From assembly GCA_002868905.1 (NCBI GenBank), contig PKUA01000018.1:1-64000 (forward strand): DNA of 64,000 nt, read 5' to 3'. Shown here piece after piece: positions 24,313-31,713 of this stretch (the stretch's first letter is position 1; every line of letters begins with the position of its first letter). The notes under the pieces are model-generated. The model did no database searches and was not told the DNA's origin. It saw only the letters and a list, made by a program, of their open reading frames with translations. The DNA is from Desulfuromonas sp. GTDB taxonomy: Bacteria; Desulfobacterota; Desulfuromonadia; Desulfuromonadales; Geothermobacteraceae. The translations under genes and the position numbers were made by a program.

Positions 24313-25290
24313 ATGATCAAGATTAAAGACATCGCCGACGGCATCCGCTCCGGCAATATCCGCTCTCTCGCCAAGGGGATTACCCTGGTCGAGAGCCGCA
24401 ACCTCGACCACAGCAGGGCGGCGACCCTGTTGCTCGACGAGTTGCTGCCCGACAGCGGAAACGCCATTCGGGTCGGCATCTCAGGCGTCCCGGGCGTCGG
24501 CAAGAGCACCTTCATCGAGGCGCTTGGCCTCGCCCTGACGGCACGGGGCCATCGTCTCGCCGTATTGGCGGTCGATCCGACCTCACAGATCTCCGGAGGG
24601 TCGATCCTCGGCGACAAGACCCGGATGGAGGAACTCTCCCGCGAAGCGAACGCCTTTATCCGCCCCTCCCCCTCCGGCGACACCCTCGGCGGGGTGGCCC
24701 GCAAAACCCGCGAGACCATGCTGCTGTGTGAGGCGGCCGGCTACGACGTGATCATCATCGAGACGGTCGGGGTCGGCCAGTCGGAAGTCACAGTCGCCTC
24801 CATGGTCGACCTGTTCCTGCTGTTGCAACTCCCCGGTGCCGGGGACGAGCTGCAGGGGATCAAAAAAGGGGTGATGGAAATCGCCGACGCCATCGTCATC
24901 AACAAGGCGGAAGGGGACAACCGCCCCCGTGCCGAGCTGGCCCGCGGCCAGATCGAAACCGCTCTGCATATCCTGCAAGCGAAGAGCATGAACTGGCAGG
25001 TCCCGGTGCAGCTCTGCAGCGCCCTGAAGCAGGAGGGGATCGACGCCGTCTGGGAGATGATCTGCAACTATCGTCACACCATGGAGCAGAGCGGCGAGTT
25101 CGAGGCCAAGCGCAGCAGCCAGGCGACCGACTGGATGTGGAGCATGGTGTCGGACAATCTCAAGGACCTGTTCCGCCGGGACGAAGCGGTGGAGGAACTC
25201 CTACCGACCCTGCAGCAGGACGTCGCCGCAGGACGGACCACCCCGGGTGCCGCGGCCAGGCTTTTGCTGGAGGCCTTTCGGGGAAGCTAG
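24313..25290 (+). CDS. meaB: methylmalonyl-CoA mutase-associated GTPase
   Basis: G3E-family P-loop GTPase that protects and reloads methylmalonyl-CoA mutase with adenosylcobalamin. The 325-residue protein has Walker A GVPGVGKST near 58, the metal-binding AVDPTSQISGGSILGDKTRM near 85, ETVGVGQSE near 150 and the guanine-specificity motif NKAEGD near 195. Its location directly after the mutase supports MeaB rather than a hydrogenase or urease chaperone. Start is ATG 24313, with no strong ribosome binding site (CCCGTCACCTAC just before it). Confidence 0.95.
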   Translation: MIKIKDIADGIRSGNIRSLAKGITLVESRNLDHSRAATLLLDELLPDSGNAIRVGISGVPGVGKSTFIEALGLALTARGHRLAVLAVDPTSQISGGSILGDKTRMEELSREANAFIRPSPSGDTLGGVARKTRETMLLCEAAGYDVIIIETVGVGQSEVTVASMVDLFLLLQLPGAGDELQGIKKGVMEIADAIVINKAEGDNRPRAELARGQIETALHILQAKSMNWQVPVQLCSALKQEGIDAVWEMICNYRHTMEQSGEFEAKRSSQATDWMWSMVSDNLKDLFRRDEAVEELLPTLQQDVAAGRTTPGAAARLLLEAFRGS

Positions 25291-25374
25291 AAAGCACAAC
25301 GCGGAGGGGGAGAGGTGGCCCTGTCGCCAGCTTTGTATCTCTGCGTTGAAAATTTTCTTTCAAGGAGAAGAAAC

Positions 25375-25776
25375 ATGACCAAAAAAATCAATCATATCGG
25401 TATCGCCGTGCGGAGTCTCGACACCGCTCTCCCGCTCTACCGCGACGTCCTCGGCATGACCTTCGAAGGCTCCGAAGAGGTGGTCGATCAGAAAGTCAAG
25501 GTGGCGTTCCTCGCCACCGGTGAGAGTCGCATCGAACTGCTTGAGCCGACGTCGCCCGATTCACCGGTGGCCAAGTACCTGGAGAAGAACGGCGAAGGAA
25601 TCCACCATATCGCCTACGAGGTCGATGATCTCGGATCGGCCTTGGCGGAATTGAAGAAACAGGAGATCAGGCTGATCGACCAGGAACCACGCGGCGGCGC
25701 CCACGGCACCCGGATCGCTTTTCTGCACCCGAAAGCGACCGGCGGGGTCCTGACCGAACTCTGCCAGGCCGGATAA
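25375..25776 (+). CDS. mce: methylmalonyl-CoA epimerase
   Basis: Interconverts the (R) and (S) forms of methylmalonyl-CoA, linking the carboxylase and mutase. The 133-residue protein is a VOC-superfamily fold with the metal-binding set expected for epimerases: H at 7 in INHIGIAV, the Glu of IELLEPTSPDSPV, H in GIHHIAYEVDD near 80, and Glu near the end in GVLTEL. ATG 25375 follows AAGGAGAAG. It is the last gene of the mutase group. Confidence 0.95.
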   Translation: MTKKINHIGIAVRSLDTALPLYRDVLGMTFEGSEEVVDQKVKVAFLATGESRIELLEPTSPDSPVAKYLEKNGEGIHHIAYEVDDLGSALAELKKQEIRLIDQEPRGGAHGTRIAFLHPKATGGVLTELCQAG

Positions 25777-25795
25777 AATCGAGTTCGTTTTTATC

Positions 25796-25829
25796 GGAGC
25801 GGGCTCAATCTCGTCTTTGAGCCCGCTCC
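25796..25829 (+). terminator. hairpin after the epimerase gene
   Basis: A perfect 13-bp stem (25796-25808 with 25817-25829) with an 8-nt loop. The downstream side is C-rich rather than T-rich, so it is either a poor terminator or a 3'-end stabilising hairpin. Confidence 0.6.
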
Positions 25830-26063
25830 CACCCCCGACCCCCCTTCTTTTTCTCCTTGCCTGAATTAACCTCTTGCGATTTTTAAAAAACTGTTTTAAA
25901 GTGGCTCTTCCCGGTTCTCGAGCGTGCCTTGACATTGTCTGCGCAAACGGGCTAGCGTGAACGTGTAAGCTTTGTTGCCGGAAGCGCCTGTTGACTTGGC
26001 CATACCCGGTGATAGACTGTTTCGCCAAGACTTAACGGCACCTCAAGCAAGGGAGACGATCGG

Positions 26064-26567
26064 GTGAAAAGATTACTAATCTTATTGACAGCAGCGCTGT
26101 TTTGCATGACCGCCTGGTGCGGAACCGGCCTGGCCCTCGATTACGGTGATGCCGCCCCAGGCTTCAGCCTGGATGGGCCGGATGGAAAAACAGTCAGCCT
26201 CTCCGATTTTAAAGGGAAGGTGGTTATCCTGAAACTGGCCACCACCTGGTGTCCGACCTGCAAACAACAGTCGGCAGAGATTGAAGCGTTGGTTCCATTT
26301 CTGAACGAGAACCAGGTCACCGTCATCGATGTGTTCTTGCAGGACACGCAGGAGATGGTCGATGAGTATCTCGCGGAAAAAACGGTGCCGGAAAACTACA
26401 TTTCATTGCTGGACGACGGCCCGGCTCGCACCGCCTACAACGTCTACCTGATCCCGCGGTTGCTGATCATCGACCGGGAGCAGAAAGTCAGGCGGGACGG
26501 GAGCCTGCTGGAGAAGGAGAGCTTGAAAACTTTACTGGAAGCTGCTCTTGGGCCCAAAGAGGGTTAA
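26064..26567 (+). CDS. TlpA/ResA-like periplasmic thioredoxin
   Basis: A secreted thiol-disulfide oxidoreductase, 167 residues. Residues 1-24 form a signal peptide; the mature part begins DYGDAAPGFSL, the AhpC-TSA/redoxin opening, and has the active site WCPTC at about 70-74. It probably reduces disulfides in the periplasm, for example in apocytochromes before heme attachment, but its substrate is unknown. Start is GTG 26064, preceded by GGGAGACGATCGG. A TTGACA at 25929-25934 may mark its promoter, with a poor -10 box. It is not clearly linked to the next gene, which has its own promoter. Confidence 0.85.
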   Translation: MKRLLILLTAALFCMTAWCGTGLALDYGDAAPGFSLDGPDGKTVSLSDFKGKVVILKLATTWCPTCKQQSAEIEALVPFLNENQVTVIDVFLQDTQEMVDEYLAEKTVPENYISLLDDGPARTAYNVYLIPRLLIIDREQKVRRDGSLLEKESLKTLLEAALGPKEG

Positions 26568-26595
26568 AGAGATGCCCAAACAGGGTGATTTCCAG

Positions 26596-26623
26596 TTGAC
26601 AAAAATTTTCATCTGTTTAAACT
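26596..26623 (+). promoter_or_regulatory. promoter of the lipoprotein-porin unit
   Basis: TTGACA (26596-26601), 16 nt, TAAACT (26618-26623), in an AT-rich stretch after the TlpA-like gene. It would produce a leader of about 290 nt before the lipoprotein start at 26922. Confidence 0.55.
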
Positions 26624-26921
26624 AAACTTGATTTTAAATCGCTTTTTCATTTTAATCCCGCTTCGCTCGTGGCAAAACAGCTACAGTGTGGTGAGCTTTC
26701 AACAAACCGCAGGGAGGGCACGTCGCTTTCATTTTCACCCCAGGCAAAAAAACAGAACAAGATCGTGCTCTTAGTGGATTTTGACGGATTTTTTTACCAG
26801 TATTTAAATTCTGGTATCAAAGTTGAAGTAGCATGCAGAAAGGTTTTACCCTAAGGAACTCTGTTTTAAATGTGTTTGGCCGAATGGTCTCTTTTTAAAT
26901 CATCGGAAAGGAGGTGAAATA
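26624..26921 (+). other. AT-rich leader, about 290 nt, function unknown
   Basis: No convincing gene: a 61-codon frame from GTG 26669 has no recognisable domain and no good ribosome binding site. Small dyads are present, including TACCAG-N10-CTGGTA (around 26799-26820) and an imperfect GGGCACG/CGTGCTC pairing (around 26716-26769). I could not match it to a known riboswitch. The composition is clearly lower in GC than its neighbours. Confidence 0.4.
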
Positions 26922-27065
26922 ATGAAAAAAATGCTGTCTGTTTTGCTGATCGGCATCTTTGCTCTCTCCCTGGCGGCCTGCGCCCAGAAAGCAGGGGACG
27001 AGAAGGCGCGCGTCAAGTGTCCGGCTTGCGGCTACGAGTTTGATGTCCCGGCCGAGCGCCCGTAA
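26922..27065 (+). CDS. 47-residue lipoprotein with a CPAC motif
   Basis: MKKMLSVLLIGIFALSLAAC is a lipoprotein signal peptide with lipobox LAAC and lipidated Cys20. The 27-residue mature part is Lys/Asp/Glu-rich and contains CPAC (33-36), a zinc or redox pair, followed by GYEFDVP. The ribosome binding site is a near-perfect AAGGAGGTGA at 26908-26917, arguing for strong translation. No further Cys pair is present, so a full zinc ribbon would need dimerisation. It precedes the porin gene by 119 nt and is probably cotranscribed. Function unknown. Confidence 0.85.
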   Translation: MKKMLSVLLIGIFALSLAACAQKAGDEKARVKCPACGYEFDVPAERP

Positions 27066-27184
27066 TCGGGAACCAACACGAATTTAATTTAAGATTCAGT
27101 TATTCCACAGGAGGTTCAGGAGTGGCGCTGCAATCCCTCCCCTGGGCCTGAACAATGACACATCCTTGAATTCAGGAGGCAAAA

Positions 27185-28423
27185 GTGAGCAAATTTGTTA
27201 AGATTATGATCGCCCTGGTTCTCACCCTGGCGGTCGCATCCCCGGCCCTCGCCGACATGAAGTGGAACGGTTACTATCGTCTGCAGATGGTCTCTCAGGA
27301 CATCACCGACGCCAGCAGCGACGATTCCAACCAGATGATCGACAACCGTCTGCGTTTCAAATTCACCAACACCGTCAACGACAACATCTCCGTGGTCTAC
27401 TACGGCGAAGTTGACACCCCGTGGGGCGAGTCCTCCAAGGGCGCTATTGGCGGCGGCGGCAAGGTTGGCGCTGACGGCGTCAACATCGAGACCAAGAACG
27501 CCTACGTTGCATTCAAGATCCCGTCCACCAGCTTCACCCTGACCACCGGTATCCAGGGCATCGGCACCGGCGGTGCTTTCGAAGACCTCGTCTACAGCAA
27601 CGACATGGCCGCCGCTAAGCTCTCCGGCGACGTTGGCCCGGCCAAGCTGACCCTCACCTACGCCAAGTGGGACGAAGGCGCCCGCACCGCATGGGACGAC
27701 ACCGACATGTACGCTGTCACCGCCACCTTCGGCATCAACGAGAACGTCAAGCTGACCGGTCATGTGACCTATCAGGACCTGAACGCTTCCGGCGGCGCCA
27801 CCGACACCTACGCCGGCATCAACGCCGACGTCCGCTTCGGCAAGATGGGCGTGGAAGGCTTCTTCCTCTACCGGATGCTCGACGGCGACGACGTGATCGC
27901 TGACGGCGACGCCTTTGTCCTCGACGGCAAGTTCCGCACCATCCTGCCGATGGGCGACATGAAAGTTCACGCCGCCTACTTCAGCGCCGACGACGACGAC
28001 ACCGACAACAACCGTTTCGCCGCTTCCTCCGGCGCCTGGGAGTATCACAGCGACAACCTGATGATCTTCCTGCAGGACATCTACTACAACAACTCCGGCG
28101 GCGGCTCCCGCGCCCTGTATGACGCTGCCTACGCCGGCTACGGCCTCATGTTCCTCACCGTCTCCGGTAAGCTGAGCCTGACGTCCGCCATGTACGCCAA
28201 GTACGGCGCCGGTTACTTCATGGCCGCTGACGAAGAGCCTGACGGCGCTGCTGAGCGCGACGACGCTTCCCTCGGTTTCGAAGTTGCCGCCATGATCGGC
28301 AAGAAGTTCGCCGAGAAGTATGACGTCTCCCTGCGTGGCGCTTACGCCTCCCTGGGCGACTTCTACGGTGACGACACCGAAGATATGTGGAAAGTTGTCG
28401 GCATGATCAACGTCGGCTACTAA
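27185..28423 (+). CDS. outer-membrane porin
   Basis: A 412-residue outer-membrane beta-barrel. Residues 1-23 are a signal peptide ending ALA; the mature protein starts DMKWNGYYRLQMV, alternates aromatic and polar residues as in porin strands, is acidic, and ends in a C-terminal aromatic (INVGY), the usual barrel-assembly signal. Codons are strongly biased to a small set, as in highly expressed genes. Start is GTG 27185 with GGAGG 5 nt upstream. A GTTCAGG/CCTGAAC inverted repeat (27113-27119, 27147-27153) lies in the leader. Substrate is not evident. Confidence 0.85.
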   Translation: MSKFVKIMIALVLTLAVASPALADMKWNGYYRLQMVSQDITDASSDDSNQMIDNRLRFKFTNTVNDNISVVYYGEVDTPWGESSKGAIGGGGKVGADGVNIETKNAYVAFKIPSTSFTLTTGIQGIGTGGAFEDLVYSNDMAAAKLSGDVGPAKLTLTYAKWDEGARTAWDDTDMYAVTATFGINENVKLTGHVTYQDLNASGGATDTYAGINADVRFGKMGVEGFFLYRMLDGDDVIADGDAFVLDGKFRTILPMGDMKVHAAYFSADDDDTDNNRFAASSGAWEYHSDNLMIFLQDIYYNNSGGGSRALYDAAYAGYGLMFLTVSGKLSLTSAMYAKYGAGYFMAADEEPDGAAERDDASLGFEVAAMIGKKFAEKYDVSLRGAYASLGDFYGDDTEDMWKVVGMINVGY

Positions 28424-28452
28424 TTCCTCAAAAATTTCAGTGTGATTCACTT

Positions 28453-28482
28453 AAGGCCGGGCTTTATGCCCGGCCTTTTTTT
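28453..28482 (+). terminator. intrinsic terminator after the porin gene
   Basis: A perfect 10-bp stem AAGGCCGGGC/GCCCGGCCTT with a 5-nt loop, followed by a run of T to 28482. Confidence 0.93.
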
Positions 28483-28550
28483 ATAGTTTCTAAACGTTAG
28501 TTCCAAATTCTGAGCTTAAGCCCAGACCCTCCAGAGGCTAAACATTCACT

Positions 28551-28735
28551 TTCTCCTGTGGGAGAAGGTGCCCGTCAGGGCGGATGAGGGGTGTAAATCG
28601 CCCTTTGACTTCCCCTCACCCCGGCCCTCTCCCACGCCGGGGAGAGGGTGTCTGAAGGCAATTGCTGATTACCGGGACGAGCACTGAGCTTTATCCCCTC
28701 TCCCCTTGGTGGGAGAGGGCTAGGGAGAGGGGGAA
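28551..28735. repeat. REP-like palindromic intergenic element
   Basis: Within the 635-bp gene-free stretch between the porin and the next minus-strand gene, this element is built of three purine/pyrimidine palindromes: TTCTCC-tgtg-GGAGAA at its left, CCGGCCCTCTCCC/GGGGAGAGGG in the middle, and CCCCTCTCCC-cttggt-GGGAGAGGG at its right, with a GATGAGGGG/CCCCTCACC pairing between. Elements of this CCCTCTCCC/GGGAGAGGG kind are dispersed in many proteobacterial genomes. Apart from this element and the terminator at 28915-28954, I see nothing else in the gap. Confidence 0.7.
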
Positions 28736-28914
28736 CTGCTTTTTTCAGGACCCTTATTTGATTTGATCACAAAGAAATCTTGAGGCGAAGGCCTTGCCTC
28801 TCAAATTCTTCGATACCTTCAAGATTCGTGCACGCGAAAAAGTCTCAACCTGGGCACAGCTCTGCGGAAGCGTGAAGCAGACGAAGTCCCTACAGAAACC
28901 CCTTCCATCCGGGC

Positions 28915-28954
28915 AAAAAAAGGCCCGCGAACCAGGAGGGAGGAATTCGCGGGC
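28915..28954 (-). terminator. intrinsic terminator on the minus strand
   Basis: On the minus strand GCCCGCGAA (28954-28946) pairs with TTCGCGGGC (28931-28923) across a 14-nt loop and is followed by C and a run of seven T (28921-28915). It ends the transcript of the membrane protein/acetate permease genes, whose last stop is at 29059. Confidence 0.85.
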
Positions 28955-29058
28955 TATGTTTGCTAGGTTTTTTGAAGAAGGTTTGTTTCTTGGTGTATAT
29001 CTTACCGTTTTGGTCAGATTTGTCAAGAAAAATTTTTCCCGGGGTTTTTCCTGCGGAA

Positions 29059-29460
29059 TCAGGGTATTGGCAGCAAGTTGTAGGACTCGTTTGCGGTGGT
29101 CTGGTGGAAAACGTCAATGAAGGTCACCCCGGCCGGGGTCATGACCCAGGCCGCCATGATGCCGATGACCACGACGACCATCGACCAGTTGAGCCAGTTG
29201 GCCATGAACTGCCAATCCGGCTCTTCCTTTTCCTGCTTGGCCGTCTTGTCCACCGCTTCGGGGCGCTCATCTTCCTCCTCGTCATCCCGCGCTTTGGCCG
29301 TGCGCCTGATCAGGTTGCCGGAGGCGAGAAAGATGAAGGCGGAGACAGCGAACTGGGGGAGCACGTCGAGGGAAAGCTGGCCGCAGGCGAGCATGGCGCC
29401 GTAGAACATCATGGCGCAGAGCCCGAGCAGAGACATATGTTGGCTCAACTTGCGATTCAT
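29059..29460 (-). CDS. small membrane protein, unknown
   Basis: A 133-residue protein with hydrophobic segments at about 8-26, 32-48 and 92-112, and a highly charged stretch between about 52 and 82 (DDEEEDERPE, KQEKEEPD). I do not recognise a family. It lies 74 nt after the acetate permease stop on the same strand and shares the terminator at 28915-28954, so it is probably cotranscribed. It could be an accessory subunit of the permease, but only position supports that. Confidence 0.7.
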   Translation of the reverse strand: MNRKLSQHMSLLGLCAMMFYGAMLACGQLSLDVLPQFAVSAFIFLASGNLIRRTAKARDDEEEDERPEAVDKTAKQEKEEPDWQFMANWLNWSMVVVVIGIMAAWVMTPAGVTFIDVFHQTTANESYNLLPIP

Positions 29461-29534
29461 AAAGCGACCGCCTTCCCGCGTCTTCTTTTCAATTTAACTG
29501 ATCGGGGCAGCTTGTGCAACAAGCCACAACCGAC

Positions 29535-30116
29535 TCAGCTGATAGCCTTTTTCAAGCCGATCGCGCCATGGCACAAAGCGTGGACGATAAAAAGGGTGCC
29601 ACAGGCGCCGCCGAACAGCCCGCCGAACAAGACGGCATGCTCCGTCAGGGTCGCCTGACCGAAAGAGAGGATGGCGAAGTTAAGGCTGAGCATGGCGAAC
29701 AGCAGACGGGTCTGCAGGGAGATGTGCATGGCACCCAGATAGATCATGCCGGCAAACAACCCCCACATGACGGAATAGGATGAGAGCGCAACCGATTGCG
29801 GAGATTCAGCCACGCCGAACTCGGGAACAATGAAGAGGGCAATGACCGAGAGCCAGAAAAATCCGAAGGCGGTGAAGGTAATCGAGCCGAACAGGTGTTT
29901 CACCCGCATGGCGGTCAAACCTGCGAGAATCTGTCCGATGCCACCGGCAAACAGAATCGTGGTCAACCCGGAATCCCCGATCTCGATAACCCTTGCCTGG
30001 TGCAGACTGAAAAACAGCAGGGTCACCCCCATGCTCAGAAAGCCGACAAAGTCGATGGTTCCGATGGTCTTGCCGTGAGCCGCAGTACGTTGCAGGTAAT
30101 TGGTTGTTTGTGCCAT
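29535..30116 (-). CDS. GPR1/FUN34/YaaH (SatP)-family acetate transporter
   Basis: A 193-residue inner-membrane protein with six hydrophobic segments, matching the acetate uptake transporter family (AceTr). Recognisable parts are GFLSMGVTLLFFSLHQ in segment 1, AGGIGQILAGL in segment 2 and FTAFGFFWLS in segment 3. The usual NPAPLGL signature of segment 1 is not kept; the aligned residues read IDFVGFL. Start is ATG 30116 (GGAGGAG just upstream) rather than a more distant frame start. A candidate sigma-54 promoter lies 70 nt upstream, next to the NtrC-type regulator, suggesting regulated acetate uptake. Confidence 0.85.
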   Translation of the reverse strand: MAQTTNYLQRTAAHGKTIGTIDFVGFLSMGVTLLFFSLHQARVIEIGDSGLTTILFAGGIGQILAGLTAMRVKHLFGSITFTAFGFFWLSVIALFIVPEFGVAESPQSVALSSYSVMWGLFAGMIYLGAMHISLQTRLLFAMLSLNFAILSFGQATLTEHAVLFGGLFGGACGTLFIVHALCHGAIGLKKAIS

Positions 30117-30185
30117 GGTCTCCTCCACGAAAACGGTTTGTTTGTAACGGTCAACATTGCATTTCATTTTGATACCCTCTGAAAC

Positions 30186-30201
30186 AGCAAGGGGCAGACC
30201 A
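30186..30201 (-). promoter_or_regulatory. candidate sigma-54 (-24/-12) promoter of the acetate transporter
   Basis: On the minus strand TGGTCTGCCCCTTGCT has GG and GC exactly 10 nt apart and keeps TGG and TTGCT of the consensus; the CAC after TGG is not conserved. Expected start is near 30175. Upstream, ATGCAAA/TTTGCAT (30297-30303, 30318-30324) forms a dyad about 135 bp away, a plausible enhancer site for the adjacent regulator. Confidence 0.65.
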
Positions 30202-30339
30202 AAACACCAAACAGCGTTGTATTTTTTCAACATACCGTTTTTATTTGATTTTTGGAGGTTCCCACGGGAGGAAGGATCTCAGCCTTCCTTGCAGGGATGC
30301 AAATCAGGCAGGATTTTTTTGCATTTTTGCGAGAAAATA

Positions 30340-31713
30340 TTACCGATATCCCTTGGTGTCGATCCGGTATTTTTTCAGTTTGCGGTAGACTGTCGCCATA
30401 TTCATCCCAGCCGCTTCGGCGACCTCCTCGACATTCCCCTCGAATCTGAGCAGCAGACTTTGCAGGTAATCGATCTCGAACTTGGCCAAGGCATCGGAAT
30501 AGTTTCCGTCCTCCCCCTCAAGCTCCCCCGGTTCTAACGGAACGTCGATCAACTGGCCGATGGTCTCCAGGTCGAGATAAGAACCGCTGACGATCGCCAT
30601 TGCCCCCTCGATGACGTTGCGTAGTTGCCGAATGTTTCCTGGCCACGAAAACTGCAACAGGGCTTCTTTCGCCTCCGGCGTCAGGCCCGCGATATTCATT
30701 TCAAACTTTTGGTTGAATTCCTTGATGAAGTGAGCTGCAAGCAACGGGATATCGTTGCGCCGCTCGCGCAGGGGCGGAAGATCAAGAGTGACCACGTTAA
30801 GCCGGTAGAACAGATCTTCGCGAAAGGCCCCCGATTCGACATCTTTTTTCAGTTCTGCGTTGGTCGCCGAGATGATGCGCACATCGACCTTGATCGGTTG
30901 GGTATCGCCGATCGGCTGGAATTCACGCTCCTGCAGAAAGCGCAGGAGGGTCTTCTGCACCTTCAGGGGGAGGTTGCCGACTTCATCGAGGAACAGGGTG
31001 CCGCCATCCGCCGCTTCCAGCAAACCGACCTTGTCTTTCTCCGCTCCGGTGAAAGCCCCCTTCCGATAACCGAACAGCTCACTCTCCAGCACCGTCTCCG
31101 GCAAAGAGCCGCAGTTGATCGCCAGAAACCTTTTCTCGTGCCGCGGCGAATTCTGGTGCAACGCCTTGGCGATCAGCTCCTTGCCGGTTCCTGACTCGCC
31201 GGTGATCAACACGGAGATATTCCTGGCGGCGACTTTCTCCACCCGCTCGAGCAGGTCCTTCAGATCGACCGAGGCCCCGACGATCTCGCTGAAATCGGCC
31301 CTCTGGGCGAGCTCCTCCTTGAGTTCGCGATTTTCCTCCAGCAGGCGAGTATGATCCAGCGCGTTTTCCACCCGGAAAACCAATTCATCCGGTTCGAAAG
31401 GCTTGGTCAGCATGTCGTACGCCCCCATCCGCAACGCCTGGATCGACATGTCAACCGTGGCGTATGCAGTGATCATGATGATCGGCAGCCCCTCCTCGAG
31501 GTCACGCAGCCGCCTAAGGACCTCAAGGCCGTCCATCCCGGGCATCTTGACGTCGCTGATCACCAGGTCCCAGACTCCCGGCTGAAAGGAGTCGACGGCG
31601 GCCACCGGATCGGTAAAGGGGCGAACAATGTACCCTTTGTCGGCGAGGACATCCTCCATCATCCGGCAAAGGCCCTCTTCGTTGTCAATCACCAGGATTT
31701 TAGCTGTCCCCAT
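30340..31713 (-). CDS. NtrC-family sigma-54 response regulator
   Basis: A 457-residue three-domain activator. The receiver (about 5-115) has the phospho-acceptor region DLVISDVKMPGMDG. The AAA+ domain (about 140-370) has Walker A GESGTGKEL and the sigma-54-contacting loop GAFTGA. The C-terminal Fis-type helix-turn-helix (about 415-455) reads EEVAEAAGMNMATVYRKLKKY. ATG 31713 is taken as start, with GGGGCGG just upstream; the gene overlaps the kinase stop by 14 nt, so the pair is coupled. The acetate permease with its -24/-12 site is the obvious target. Confidence 0.95.
   Translation of the reverse strand: MGTAKILVIDNEEGLCRMMEDVLADKGYIVRPFTDPVAAVDSFQPGVWDLVISDVKMPGMDGLEVLRRLRDLEEGLPIIMITAYATVDMSIQALRMGAYDMLTKPFEPDELVFRVENALDHTRLLEENRELKEELAQRADFSEIVGASVDLKDLLERVEKVAARNISVLITGESGTGKELIAKALHQNSPRHEKRFLAINCGSLPETVLESELFGYRKGAFTGAEKDKVGLLEAADGGTLFLDEVGNLPLKVQKTLLRFLQEREFQPIGDTQPIKVDVRIISATNAELKKDVESGAFREDLFYRLNVVTLDLPPLRERRNDIPLLAAHFIKEFNQKFEMNIAGLTPEAKEALLQFSWPGNIRQLRNVIEGAMAIVSGSYLDLETIGQLIDVPLEPGELEGEDGNYSDALAKFEIDYLQSLLLRFEGNVEEVAEAAGMNMATVYRKLKKYRIDTKGYR

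Noticed and set aside
26669-26854. 61-codon frame in the lipoprotein leader, faintly reminiscent of a receiver domain (LLVDFDGFFYQYL)
   Set aside because: No ribosome binding site, no downstream domain, and the resemblance covers only about 13 residues; judged non-coding.
27116-28450. 444-codon open frame antisense to the porin
   Set aside because: Shadow of the biased porin codons; very Val/Gly-rich translation with no family resemblance.
28754-29120. Frames on both strands between the REP-like element and the membrane protein
   Set aside because: They overlap a terminator and each other, with no ribosome binding site or domain.
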